Shown one piece after another: positions 44,580 to 52,447 of a DNA stretch of 64,000 nucleotides. Position 1 is the first letter of the stretch; the number at the start of each line of letters is the position of its first letter. The notes below the pieces were generated by a model that was not told the DNA's origin, ran no database searches, and was given only the letters and a program-made list of their open reading frames with translations. The stretch is from an uncultured Aquimarina sp. (GTDB lineage: Bacteria > Bacteroidota > Bacteroidia > Flavobacteriales > Flavobacteriaceae). The stretch is from assembly GCA_947501475.1 (NCBI GenBank), contig CANMWA010000012.1:1-64000 (forward strand), in the 5' to 3' direction. Made by a program: the position numbers and the translations under genes.

Positions 44580-45095
44580 CTAGTTAAGTAAGCCACTGAT
44601 CTCTTCTTTTATAGCTGCTAATGCCGTGTCGCTCGGAGATCCTTTTTCAATAATTGTTGTAAGAATTACTTCTCTCATTTTATCCGCAGAATCTACATCT
44701 TCTTTCATTGCAACTTTACGAATTAATGTAATCGTAGCATTTTTTGTTGCTTTAATAGTATTCCAACATTCATCTGAAAGATAAATTTGCTGCGTTAGAT
44801 TATGCTCAAATTCTTGGTCAATAGTATGTGTTAATAAAGATTGGTAACTACTTTTATTTTCATCTGTAGGAGCTATTCTTGTAAGCAATTTACCAGGAGA
44901 AATTCTTTCTAGAAACAAAGCCATTCGTTCATAAGCTTGTAATCTTAACGGGAATGCTTGTTTTTGGTGTTCCTTGTGTAAAATAAATCTACGACGTCTT
45001 TCTTCGTTAGTTGTGTGAAGTTTAAAAAAATAAAACGAAATAAATGTAATTAACGCTGCTGGAATTAAGGAGATAAGTATAAGTTCAATTTTCAT
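44580..45095 (-). CDS. DUF7935-like membrane-anchored protein
   Basis: One N-terminal membrane helix (IELILISLIPAALITFISFYFF) is followed by an Arg-rich stretch (NEERRRRFILHKEH) and a soluble helical domain (PLRLQAYERMALFLERISP, EFEHNLTQQIYLS). It resembles a conserved flavobacterial family listed as DUF7935; I recall the family from its pattern and cannot confirm the accession. It is the last gene of the operon that starts at 48532, 34 bases behind the glutamate-synthase-like gene. Function unknown. Confidence 0.75.
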   Translation of the reverse strand: MKIELILISLIPAALITFISFYFFKLHTTNEERRRRFILHKEHQKQAFPLRLQAYERMALFLERISPGKLLTRIAPTDENKSSYQSLLTHTIDQEFEHNLTQQIYLSDECWNTIKATKNATITLIRKVAMKEDVDSADKMREVILTTIIEKGSPSDTALAAIKEEISGLLN

Positions 45096-45129
45096 TATAG
45101 TAGATAAAAGTATTAATTATTATTTTTTA

Positions 45130-46698
45130 TTAGCGTTCTCTTTTATATGCACCGCCAAGATAAGTACATTCTTTTAAATCTTGTGCACAAGTATATGCGA
45201 CAAGTGTTTTTTTGTATTTAAAGGATTCTTCGAGTGTTTTAGTAAGCTCGCCATCATCTACATTAAGATCAACATCTTGCATGGTAAATTGACAGGGGTG
45301 TTCGTGTCCAGATGCATGAGTGATTTCTGTAAATTCTTTTCTAAATGTTTTAAAATATTGTGCTAATCGATCTGATTTTAATGGGATATCTATTCCTTTT
45401 TGTAACCATTTGTTTTGTGTAGCCACTCCGCTAGGGCATTTATTTGTATGACATATTTGAGCTTGAATACAGCCAATACTCATCATAGCCTCACGGGCAA
45501 CATTAATACAATCTACTCCCATTGCAAATGCCATAGCAGCTTTTGCAGGAAACCCAAGTTTACCACTACCAATAAAAACAACACGATCAGTAAGTTTATG
45601 TTTTTGAAAAATTTTATAAATCGCTGTAAAACCATATACCCATGGTAGCGATACATGATCTGCAAAACTTGGTGGCGCAGCACCAGTACCTCCCTCACCG
45701 CCGTCGATGGTAATAAAATCAGGTCCTCGGTTGTTTTTTGCCATTAATTCTGCAAGTAATTCCCATTGTTCGGTTTTTCCTATTGCTGCTTTTATACCTA
45801 CTGGTAGCCCAGTTTCTTTTGCAATATCTTCAATAAATTGTAATAATTCTGGAACAGATGTAAATGCTGTATGTGCAGATGGCGATAATACATCTTTGCC
45901 CACTTCTACACCTCGAATTCCAGCAATTTCAGAAGTGATTTTTGCGCCAGGAAGTACACCGCCTTTTCCTGGTTTAGCACCTTGAGAAAGTTTAATTTCT
46001 ATAGCTCTTATAAAAGGGTTTTGTGTTACGAGATTTTTCATTTTTTGCATTGAAAAATTTCCATTTTCGTCGCGTACTCCAAAATACCCTGTGCCAAAAT
46101 GAAAAATTACATCACCTCCGTTGCTGTGGTAGGGGGAAAGCCCTCCTTCACCTGTATTATGGTAAGCATTTGATTTTTGAATTCCTATGTTTAAAGACTC
46201 TACGGCACGGGCCGATAGCGAACCAAAACTCATTGCAGAAACATTGATTACTGATCCGGGGCGATATGGTTTTTTGCGTTCATTGTATAACCCCATTACC
46301 TTAGCACATGGTAAAAATGATTTGTCTTCTTTATTTGGATGATCTTTATCCATTTTAAATGGAATCATGCAGTTTTTTACAAAGATATGCTGGTGCTGAT
46401 AGATATCTCTATCAGTACCAAAACCTTCATAATTATTTTCATTTTTTGAAGATGCATATACCCAACCTCTTTCGATTCTGTTAAATGGAAGTTCTTCTCG
46501 ATTATTTGCAACAAAGTATTGCCGTATTTCTGGCCCTATACTTTCGAACATATACCTTAAATGACCAATAATTGGAAAATTATGACTAATCGTATGTTTT
46601 TTATTAAAAAAAATATCTCGAATAGCTACAATAATAAGAAAGGCTATGCCCCATAGCCACCATGATATCGAACTCAAAAAACTAACCACACTTTCCAT
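45130..46698 (-). CDS. FMN-binding glutamate synthase family protein, membrane-anchored
   Basis: An N-terminal hydrophobic helix (SSISWWLWGIAFLIIVAI) precedes the FMN-binding barrel of the GltB type: MSFGSLSARAVESLN, TGEGGLSPYH, GAKPGKGGVLPG, ITIDGGEGGTGAAPP and the Cys motif GCIQAQICHTNKCPSG, which in GltB binds a [3Fe-4S] cluster. The amidotransferase and C-terminal beta-helix domains of true glutamate synthase are missing, as usual for this 520-aa family. It is probably an FMN oxidoreductase with an unknown substrate rather than a glutamate synthase. It sits 11 bases behind the M20 hydrolase gene. Confidence 0.9.
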   Translation of the reverse strand: MESVVSFLSSISWWLWGIAFLIIVAIRDIFFNKKHTISHNFPIIGHLRYMFESIGPEIRQYFVANNREELPFNRIERGWVYASSKNENNYEGFGTDRDIYQHQHIFVKNCMIPFKMDKDHPNKEDKSFLPCAKVMGLYNERKKPYRPGSVINVSAMSFGSLSARAVESLNIGIQKSNAYHNTGEGGLSPYHSNGGDVIFHFGTGYFGVRDENGNFSMQKMKNLVTQNPFIRAIEIKLSQGAKPGKGGVLPGAKITSEIAGIRGVEVGKDVLSPSAHTAFTSVPELLQFIEDIAKETGLPVGIKAAIGKTEQWELLAELMAKNNRGPDFITIDGGEGGTGAAPPSFADHVSLPWVYGFTAIYKIFQKHKLTDRVVFIGSGKLGFPAKAAMAFAMGVDCINVAREAMMSIGCIQAQICHTNKCPSGVATQNKWLQKGIDIPLKSDRLAQYFKTFRKEFTEITHASGHEHPCQFTMQDVDLNVDDGELTKTLEESFKYKKTLVAYTCAQDLKECTYLGGAYKRER

Positions 46699-46709
46699 TT
46701 TTTAAAATC

Positions 46710-47996
46710 TTATTGAGCATTTAGATAATCAAGAGTTAATTGTGACATTACTTTTACGCCTAATAAAAGACCACTTTCATCAATATAAAAGTCTGGAGTA
46801 TGGTGAGAAGGAGCGTCTTTTGTGTTGGGTGATTTTCCTCCTAAAAAGAAATAAAATCCAGGGACTACTTCTTGAAAATATGAAAAATCTTCTCCTCCGG
46901 TTGTGGCTTTTGATAAAAGAACATTTTCTTTTCCTGCAATGCTTTGTATTGTTGGCAACATTTGTTTTACAAGATCTGGGTCATTGTATGTGATTGAGGT
47001 ATTATTCTGAAATTTAATAGTAGCATCACCGCCGTATGATTTTGCAATAGCAGGTACCATTTCAGTCATTCTTTTTATAATAAGTTTTCTCATTTCTGGA
47101 TCTAGGGTACGTACTGTACCAATCATTTCTGCATTTTCAGGAATAATATTAAAACGTACACCACTAGTTATTTTTCCAACAGTAATTACAGCAGCTTCAT
47201 TGACCAAAGGTGCTTCTCGACTAATGATAGTTTGTAATGCATCGATTATTTTTGCAGAAATTAAGATGGGATCAACGCCTGTCCAAGGGGCAGAACCATG
47301 AGTTTGTTTTCCTTTTACATCGATAACAAATCGTTCTACTGCGGCCATGGTTCCTCCTGGCTTGTATCTTATTTTTCCTACATCGGTGCCAGAGTTAATA
47401 TGTAAACCAAAAATAACGTCTACATCGGGATTTTTTAATACTCCTTCTTTGATCATTAATTTTGCACCTCCTTCTTCACCTGGTGGTGGGCCTTCTTCAG
47501 CAGGTTGGAAAATAAATTTTACGGTACCATTGATCTTATCTTTGTGTTTTGTCAAGATTTCTGCTACCGCCATTAATATCGCTGTATGAGTGTCATGCCC
47601 ACATGCATGACTAACACCAACCTCGGTATCTAGAAAAGTAGTTTTCACCTTTGATTTGAATGGGACATCTACTCTTTCTGTAACAGGTAGTGCATCGATA
47701 TCTGCTCGAAGTGCAACCGTTTTACCTTCTTTACCACCTTTTAATATAGCTACGACACCAGTTTTGGCTACATTTTCTGTTACTTCTAACCCAAGGCCTT
47801 TAAGATGTTTTGTGATTTTTTTAGCGGTTTCAAATTCACGATTTGAAAGCTCTGGATTTTGATGAAAATCCCTTCTCCATTCGATAACTTTAGATTCTAA
47901 TTCTTTAGACATTTTATCGATATCTGGATCAATTTGTTGAGCTTGCATAGAGCAAAATGCAAACAGAATTATGATGATGAGCGATTGTGTGTTCAT
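46710..47996 (-). CDS. M20 family amidohydrolase / N-acyl-amino-acid hydrolase, exported
   Basis: A signal peptide (LIIIILFAFCSMQAQQ) precedes a complete M20D enzyme: EWRRDFHQNPELS-type start (VIEWRRDFHQNPELSNREF), VALRADIDALPV, SHACGHDTHTAILM (metal ligands Cys and His), FIFQPAEEGPPPG and, at the end, TTGGEDFSYFQEVVPGFYFFLGG. The dimerisation domain contains HGSAPWTGVDP. Such enzymes hydrolyse hippurate, IAA-amino acids or N-acyl amino acids. The signal peptide puts it in the periplasm. It begins 5 bases after the DsrE gene. Confidence 0.92.
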   Translation of the reverse strand: MNTQSLIIIILFAFCSMQAQQIDPDIDKMSKELESKVIEWRRDFHQNPELSNREFETAKKITKHLKGLGLEVTENVAKTGVVAILKGGKEGKTVALRADIDALPVTERVDVPFKSKVKTTFLDTEVGVSHACGHDTHTAILMAVAEILTKHKDKINGTVKFIFQPAEEGPPPGEEGGAKLMIKEGVLKNPDVDVIFGLHINSGTDVGKIRYKPGGTMAAVERFVIDVKGKQTHGSAPWTGVDPILISAKIIDALQTIISREAPLVNEAAVITVGKITSGVRFNIIPENAEMIGTVRTLDPEMRKLIIKRMTEMVPAIAKSYGGDATIKFQNNTSITYNDPDLVKQMLPTIQSIAGKENVLLSKATTGGEDFSYFQEVVPGFYFFLGGKSPNTKDAPSHHTPDFYIDESGLLLGVKVMSQLTLDYLNAQ

Positions 47997-48001
47997 TGGA
48001 T

Positions 48002-48532
48002 TTAAAAATTTATAAGTCTATAATTTTCGTTTTGTAATTGTACTAAGGCTGTCATAGCAGACAATGCTAATTGTATTTCTGGAAGGGTATCTTCTTTTGT
48101 GATTTGTCTATAAGCAGCAGTTTGCCCACATAGAATTACTTTGACACCTTGATTTGATAAAGCAGTTATAAGATCAGCATTTGGGTTGTTTACTCCAAAT
48201 TTACTATTATATTTTTTATGGTTTAATATATCATATGCTGCAGATCCATGAATAACTATAGCTACTTTTAATTTATCAAATGGTACTCCTGCATTTACAT
48301 GCATATTTAGGTATCGAGCAGCTGTGTTAAAAAGAGAATTTATTTTAGTACTATCTTTAAAAGATCTTCCTACATCAAATACAGCTTTTAAATCATGATG
48401 AATATCAGTTTTAAAACCTGGGTTGATTACTTCATAAGTTTTACCATATGATGATATGATTTTACCTTCTTTTTGAGAAAAAACAAATATAGGCAGTAAG
48501 AATACTATATAAGTTAATACTTTGTTTTTCAA
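48002..48532 (-). CDS. DsrE-like protein, exported
   Basis: A signal peptide (TYIVFLLPIFVFSQ) is followed by a DsrE/DsrF-type domain: DLKAVFDVGRSFKD, LNMHVNAGVPFDKLKVAIVIHG, and ALSNQGVKVILCGQTAA with the conserved Cys near residue 131. Family members in the cytoplasm transfer sulfur, but the exported versions common in Bacteroidota have no known role. It is the first gene of the four-gene operon DsrE, M20, glutamate-synthase-like, DUF7935. Confidence 0.85.
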   Translation of the reverse strand: MKNKVLTYIVFLLPIFVFSQKEGKIISSYGKTYEVINPGFKTDIHHDLKAVFDVGRSFKDSTKINSLFNTAARYLNMHVNAGVPFDKLKVAIVIHGSAAYDILNHKKYNSKFGVNNPNADLITALSNQGVKVILCGQTAAYRQITKEDTLPEIQLALSAMTALVQLQNENYRLINF

Positions 48533-48612
48533 ATTTTGATTTTTGGTTTCTAAAGATATTCAAAAATCTATTAATGAAAAGTTAAAATAATATTTAGATT
48601 TTATAGAAAATC

Positions 48613-48645
48613 AAAAAGCATACTTCTATGAGAAGTATGCTTTTT
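48613..48645. terminator. Terminator between the metzincin gene and the DsrE operon
   Basis: AAAAAGCATACTTCT and AGAAGTATGCTTTTT form a perfect stem with an ATG loop and T-runs on both strands. On the minus strand it ends the metzincin transcript. Confidence 0.85.
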
Positions 48646-48662
48646 AATTTATGTAAAGGTTT

Positions 48663-51524
48663 TTATTGTTTTATAAATTTACCTATAGATTTATTATTGA
48701 CAAGTATAATATACAATCCATTAGATAATTTTGATAGATCTAATTGAGAGGTTGGAGATGATTTGAATAGTATCTTTCCCTGAAGATCGACAATTCTTAG
48801 ATCATAATCCTCTATAGTAAAACCTTCTATGATTAATAGATCATTATCAGTAATAGGGTTGGGATAGTATGTATATGTTTTGTTGTCCTTAATTAAATTT
48901 AATATGGATTGATCAACAGCAAATTTTTCAGAAATAGCACTGCATCCGTTTTCATTAAATACCTCAATTTGATATTCTCCTTGCTCTAATGGTAAATAGT
49001 AAGCTTTATTGGCGTCTTCTATTTGTTCATCATTATAGTACCATTGATATGCTGCAAAGTCAGGATTTATTGATAAATTTTGTTTAGCAGTAATGACTGG
49101 TATCTCAGGATTTTCTGACACAATTACTTTTACTTCGGTCCTTATCCCGGTGCTACATTTATTTAATATACCTTCAATATAATAAGATTTTGAGGTGTTT
49201 AGTATAGATGTCTCATATGTTGATCCAGTTGTAATTAATGCACCTCCAGTTGGTGAATCGTACCAATTGTAATCGCTATTTCCGGATACAGTTATTGTTG
49301 TAGATTCTCCAATACAAATATTTTGATCTGAAGCAACAGGTTGTTCAAGCTGTTCAGTTACAATCACGTTTACTTTGGTTCTTGTTGTTGTAATACAATC
49401 TCCTATGATCCCTTCTATATAATATGTTTGAGAAGAGCTTAATGCAGGTGTTGTATAGTTATCTCCAGATGCAATGCTAGTACCTCCTGTTGGTGTTTCG
49501 TACCATTTGTACTCACTATTTCCGGATACTGTTATTGTTGTAGATTCTCCACCACAAATTTTTTGCTCTGTAGCAACAGGTTGATCTGGACTTTCGGATA
49601 CAATTACATTTACTTTGGTTCTAGTATTTGTAGTACAACCCCCGATTACACCTTCTATATAATATGATGTATTGCTAGTAAGCCTGGGTGTATTGTAAGC
49701 AGCTCCAGATGCAATACTAGTTCCACCTGTTGATGTTTCGTACCATTTAAAATCACTATTTCCGGATGCTGTTATAGTAACAGATTCTCCGCTGCATATG
49801 TTTTGATCTGCTGTGGTAGGTTGATTGGGAGTTTTTATGATAATAAAATTTGTTTTTTCTTTGGTATTATTACCAGAATCGTTTGTTGTCGTTAGTGATA
49901 CAGTAAATTCACCTTCAGTTGTATAGGTATGTGATGGGTTTTGTTGTGTAGAGGTTTGACCATCTCCAAAATCCCAAAGGTAAGAGTTTATTCTATTTGT
50001 AGAAGTACTTGTAAATTGAACTTCTGTACAGTTTTGTATAGCTTCAAATTCTGATAGAGGAGGGTTTTTATCATCTCCTAAGATATAGTTTCCAGATATA
50101 GAGTAATTACCTATAGATGAGTAATCAGAATATCCGTTATTTACATTTCCTTCGCCAACACCGTCAATTTCTATAAAATATATTCCTTCAGTAAGATTTT
50201 GTGATATTGATGCTGAAAGTCCAGCAGGATCAGAAACAATAACTTCTTGGCCTAATTCATTAAGAATTCTTGCTTGAATATTTAAATTTGGATAATCTGG
50301 ATCTGGCTCAAATGAGAATGATACATTTCCTGTTTCTATTACAAAAGTAAAAACATCTTTATCATCTCTTGTAGTGATAAGTCCAAAATTTTGACTTGAA
50401 CTAACAACACCAGTGGGGCTTGCTTTTATTGAGGTAGCTTCATTAATAGTATTGCCATGATCATCATTTTGAAAACCAACACCATTTCTACTATTGGCTA
50501 TAATTGCAATGTCATCTTGAGAACTGGTTGCGCCATCATATTCTCCGGCACTCCAATGACCAATAGGTCTACTGGCACTCCATCCCATAATTGGGCTCCA
50601 TTGCCCATGCCCTCTATAATAAGTAGAAGAACCTTTACCGTCATGTCTTAGCCCTAGGGTATGTCCTACTTCATGCGACCCTGTTTCTCCAGCCTGTCTG
50701 GTATTTCTTAGATTATATACCCAGCATGGATTGTTACTACCTGAAAAAGAATTTACATACGCTACACCACCTGCTGTTGGAGCAGCATCTTTTGTAGGCG
50801 TAAAAATACACATCATTCTACGGTTACGGGGAGCGGCGTCAAAAAGATCTCTACGTGTAGTAACATTAAGGTTAAAAGGGCGAAAATCCTCTGCCATGAT
50901 TTTCCAGATTTCAATTATTTCTTGATCCGAAAAATTTGCTGGTTGTGCATCAATTGTACGGCCAGATAACCAACTTGTATTAGAAACTAATTCTCCGTCA
51001 AAATCTAAATAGACAGTACCAGTAGCACCTGGTAAACTTTCTAATACTGGTATTACACCCATTTTGATAGATGGAGATTGTGCGCTTTTTTTTGTTTTTA
51101 TTATCGGAACTTGTTCAAAGTCTACACAAAGAATTGTATTAATATCTGCTTCTTGGATATAAACTTTTCCATCAGATGCTGAATATAATGAATATGCTTC
51201 TTTAGTTTTAGGTATAACTATACTACCTTCTAACTCCCCCTTGATCTCTGAGAGAGAAAATGTAGATAATTGATCATTATTTATCGAACCTATTAATACT
51301 AAGTTTTGATCAGTATCTTCTTTTACATGTAGTGTTAAAGATAAAGATTGATCTTTGCTAATTTTTAGTACTTGATTTTTAGATTTTTTTGGATTGGTTA
51401 AGTTTTTGATAAAACTTTGCTGATTATTTGATATCAGATATGGTTTATCAGATTGTCCGTATGTATTATAAGCGTTAATAAGAACAATAAATAGAAGCAA
51501 ATACTTCGAAAAATTATTTTTCAT
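48663..51524 (-). CDS. Secreted metzincin metalloprotease with PKD and Ig-like domains and T9SS type A sorting domain
   Basis: The 953-aa protein has a signal peptide (LLFIVLINAYNTYGQ) and a propeptide-like region to about 150. The catalytic domain shows TVYLDFDGELV, the zinc site HEVGHTLGLRH (284-294) and a Met-turn-like SPIMGW near 310, the metzincin layout. A PPC-like domain (KDVFTFVIETGNVSFSFEPDP), a PKD domain (SYLWDFGDGQTSTQQNPSHTY) and three Ig-like repeats follow (NICSGESVTITASGNSDFKWYE type, about 80 aa each), then the type A sorting domain (YTYYPNPITDNDLLIIEG...LSNGLYIILVNNK). It is expected to be secreted by the T9SS and degrade extracellular protein. No inhibitor or partner gene is adjacent. 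Confidence 0.92.
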   Translation of the reverse strand: MKNNFSKYLLLFIVLINAYNTYGQSDKPYLISNNQQSFIKNLTNPKKSKNQVLKISKDQSLSLTLHVKEDTDQNLVLIGSINNDQLSTFSLSEIKGELEGSIVIPKTKEAYSLYSASDGKVYIQEADINTILCVDFEQVPIIKTKKSAQSPSIKMGVIPVLESLPGATGTVYLDFDGELVSNTSWLSGRTIDAQPANFSDQEIIEIWKIMAEDFRPFNLNVTTRRDLFDAAPRNRRMMCIFTPTKDAAPTAGGVAYVNSFSGSNNPCWVYNLRNTRQAGETGSHEVGHTLGLRHDGKGSSTYYRGHGQWSPIMGWSASRPIGHWSAGEYDGATSSQDDIAIIANSRNGVGFQNDDHGNTINEATSIKASPTGVVSSSQNFGLITTRDDKDVFTFVIETGNVSFSFEPDPDYPNLNIQARILNELGQEVIVSDPAGLSASISQNLTEGIYFIEIDGVGEGNVNNGYSDYSSIGNYSISGNYILGDDKNPPLSEFEAIQNCTEVQFTSTSTNRINSYLWDFGDGQTSTQQNPSHTYTTEGEFTVSLTTTNDSGNNTKEKTNFIIIKTPNQPTTADQNICSGESVTITASGNSDFKWYETSTGGTSIASGAAYNTPRLTSNTSYYIEGVIGGCTTNTRTKVNVIVSESPDQPVATEQKICGGESTTITVSGNSEYKWYETPTGGTSIASGDNYTTPALSSSQTYYIEGIIGDCITTTRTKVNVIVTEQLEQPVASDQNICIGESTTITVSGNSDYNWYDSPTGGALITTGSTYETSILNTSKSYYIEGILNKCSTGIRTEVKVIVSENPEIPVITAKQNLSINPDFAAYQWYYNDEQIEDANKAYYLPLEQGEYQIEVFNENGCSAISEKFAVDQSILNLIKDNKTYTYYPNPITDNDLLIIEGFTIEDYDLRIVDLQGKILFKSSPTSQLDLSKLSNGLYIILVNNKSIGKFIKQ

Positions 51525-51658
51525 TTTTGTGGGTTAAATAGGTTTAATAGATGTAAGGAAGGAAACTTTTGTTTATTAATTGAGCGAACGTTTTAAATTA
51601 TAGTTTAGTATACAAAAAAGCAATAATTATTTTTTATTCATAAATACGTAAAATAGTA

Positions 51659-51688
51659 AAGACGTATTATGTATCCAAAATACGTCTT
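51659..51688. repeat. Inverted repeat AAGACGTATT / AATACGTCTT
   Basis: Perfect 10-bp arms enclose a 10-base loop. No T-run follows, so it could be an operator or a terminator remnant between the two minus-strand genes at 51759 and 51524. Confidence 0.45.
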
Positions 51689-51694
51689 ATACCA

Positions 51695-51714
51695 TTCTCT
51701 AGAATTCTAGAGAA
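51695..51714. repeat. 20-bp perfect palindrome TTCTCTAGAA / TTCTAGAGAA
   Basis: The site is perfectly symmetric with no spacer and is followed by A8 on the plus strand. It lies 6 bases from the inverted repeat at 51659-51688 and about 45 bases after the stop of the 91-aa gene. It may be a protein-binding site. Confidence 0.5.
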
Positions 51715-51758
51715 AAAAAATTAACTATATATGTACTTAAAATATTAACTTAATAGTA

Positions 51759-52034
51759 TTAAGAAATACTAATAATTCTTTCTAAAGGAATAATTGTAGA
51801 TTTCTTAAGGATAACTTCTTTATCAGTTATCCCCCATATTGTGGTTTCTACTTTTTTAAAACCTTTATCATCCACAAAAATGATTCTTACTTTTTGGTGC
51901 TCTAGGTTACCTAATGAGAGTGCTCTTTGTAATTCTAAAAAACGATCAATTTGATCTTTTCGTTTGTCTAGTACATCTTTTTTTGGGAATTTTAAAAACT
52001 TAATCTGTTCTTTTTCTATAAATTGTGCATTCAT
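51759..52034 (-). CDS. Small conserved hypothetical protein
   Basis: The 91-aa soluble protein begins with a charged helix (EKEQIKFLKFPKKDVLDKRKDQ), then has a beta-rich part that looks like an SH3-like or Sm-like barrel (KVRIIFVDDKGFKKVETTIWGI, EVILKKSTIIPLERIISI). No signal peptide or catalytic motif is visible. The style, with short strands and 'GITDKEVILK', suggests a small nucleic-acid or ligand-binding fold, unproven. It stands alone between AT-rich gaps. Confidence 0.65.
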   Translation of the reverse strand: MNAQFIEKEQIKFLKFPKKDVLDKRKDQIDRFLELQRALSLGNLEHQKVRIIFVDDKGFKKVETTIWGITDKEVILKKSTIIPLERIISIS

Positions 52035-52447
52035 GTTTGGGGCATAGTGTTAGATTAGTAATGATTTTATTAGGTCTTATATTCTTGTGTTCAGATTAAT
52101 ATGTTATAAATATAATGCATTTTATCTTAAAATATTGCATTTTATCTATTATTTTTATCAAAAATTATTAATATGTAAGAATTTGTGATTTATTCTAAAT
52201 TACTTGACCCTCAATAAAATATAGTTGTTTACGGTATTTTTAATGTATTTTTTTGATATCGTTTTTATTTAATTTCTGACTTTGTTATTTGTTTAACTTT
52301 AATTATAAATCGATAAAAGATATAACCGATTCCTAATATATTTTATACTATAAAAGTTATTGACTATGATTTGTTTACAAAAAGACTAGTTTGTGTTTTT
52401 ATAACCATCATTCTTTCCTTAAATTTCGCATTTAAAAGATTGTTGCG
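52035..52447. other. AT-rich intergenic region upstream of uvrD and the 91-aa gene
   Basis: It should contain both divergent promoters. Visible features are a 12-bp direct repeat TGCATTTTATCT at 52116-52127 and 52136-52147 (start-to-start 20 bases) and TAAATTTC at 52420-52427 as a possible -7 box for uvrD. No gene was seen. Confidence 0.45.

Noticed and set aside
45130..46698. True glutamate synthase
   Set aside because: The glutamine amidotransferase and C-terminal domains are absent and the protein has a membrane helix; only the FMN barrel is present.
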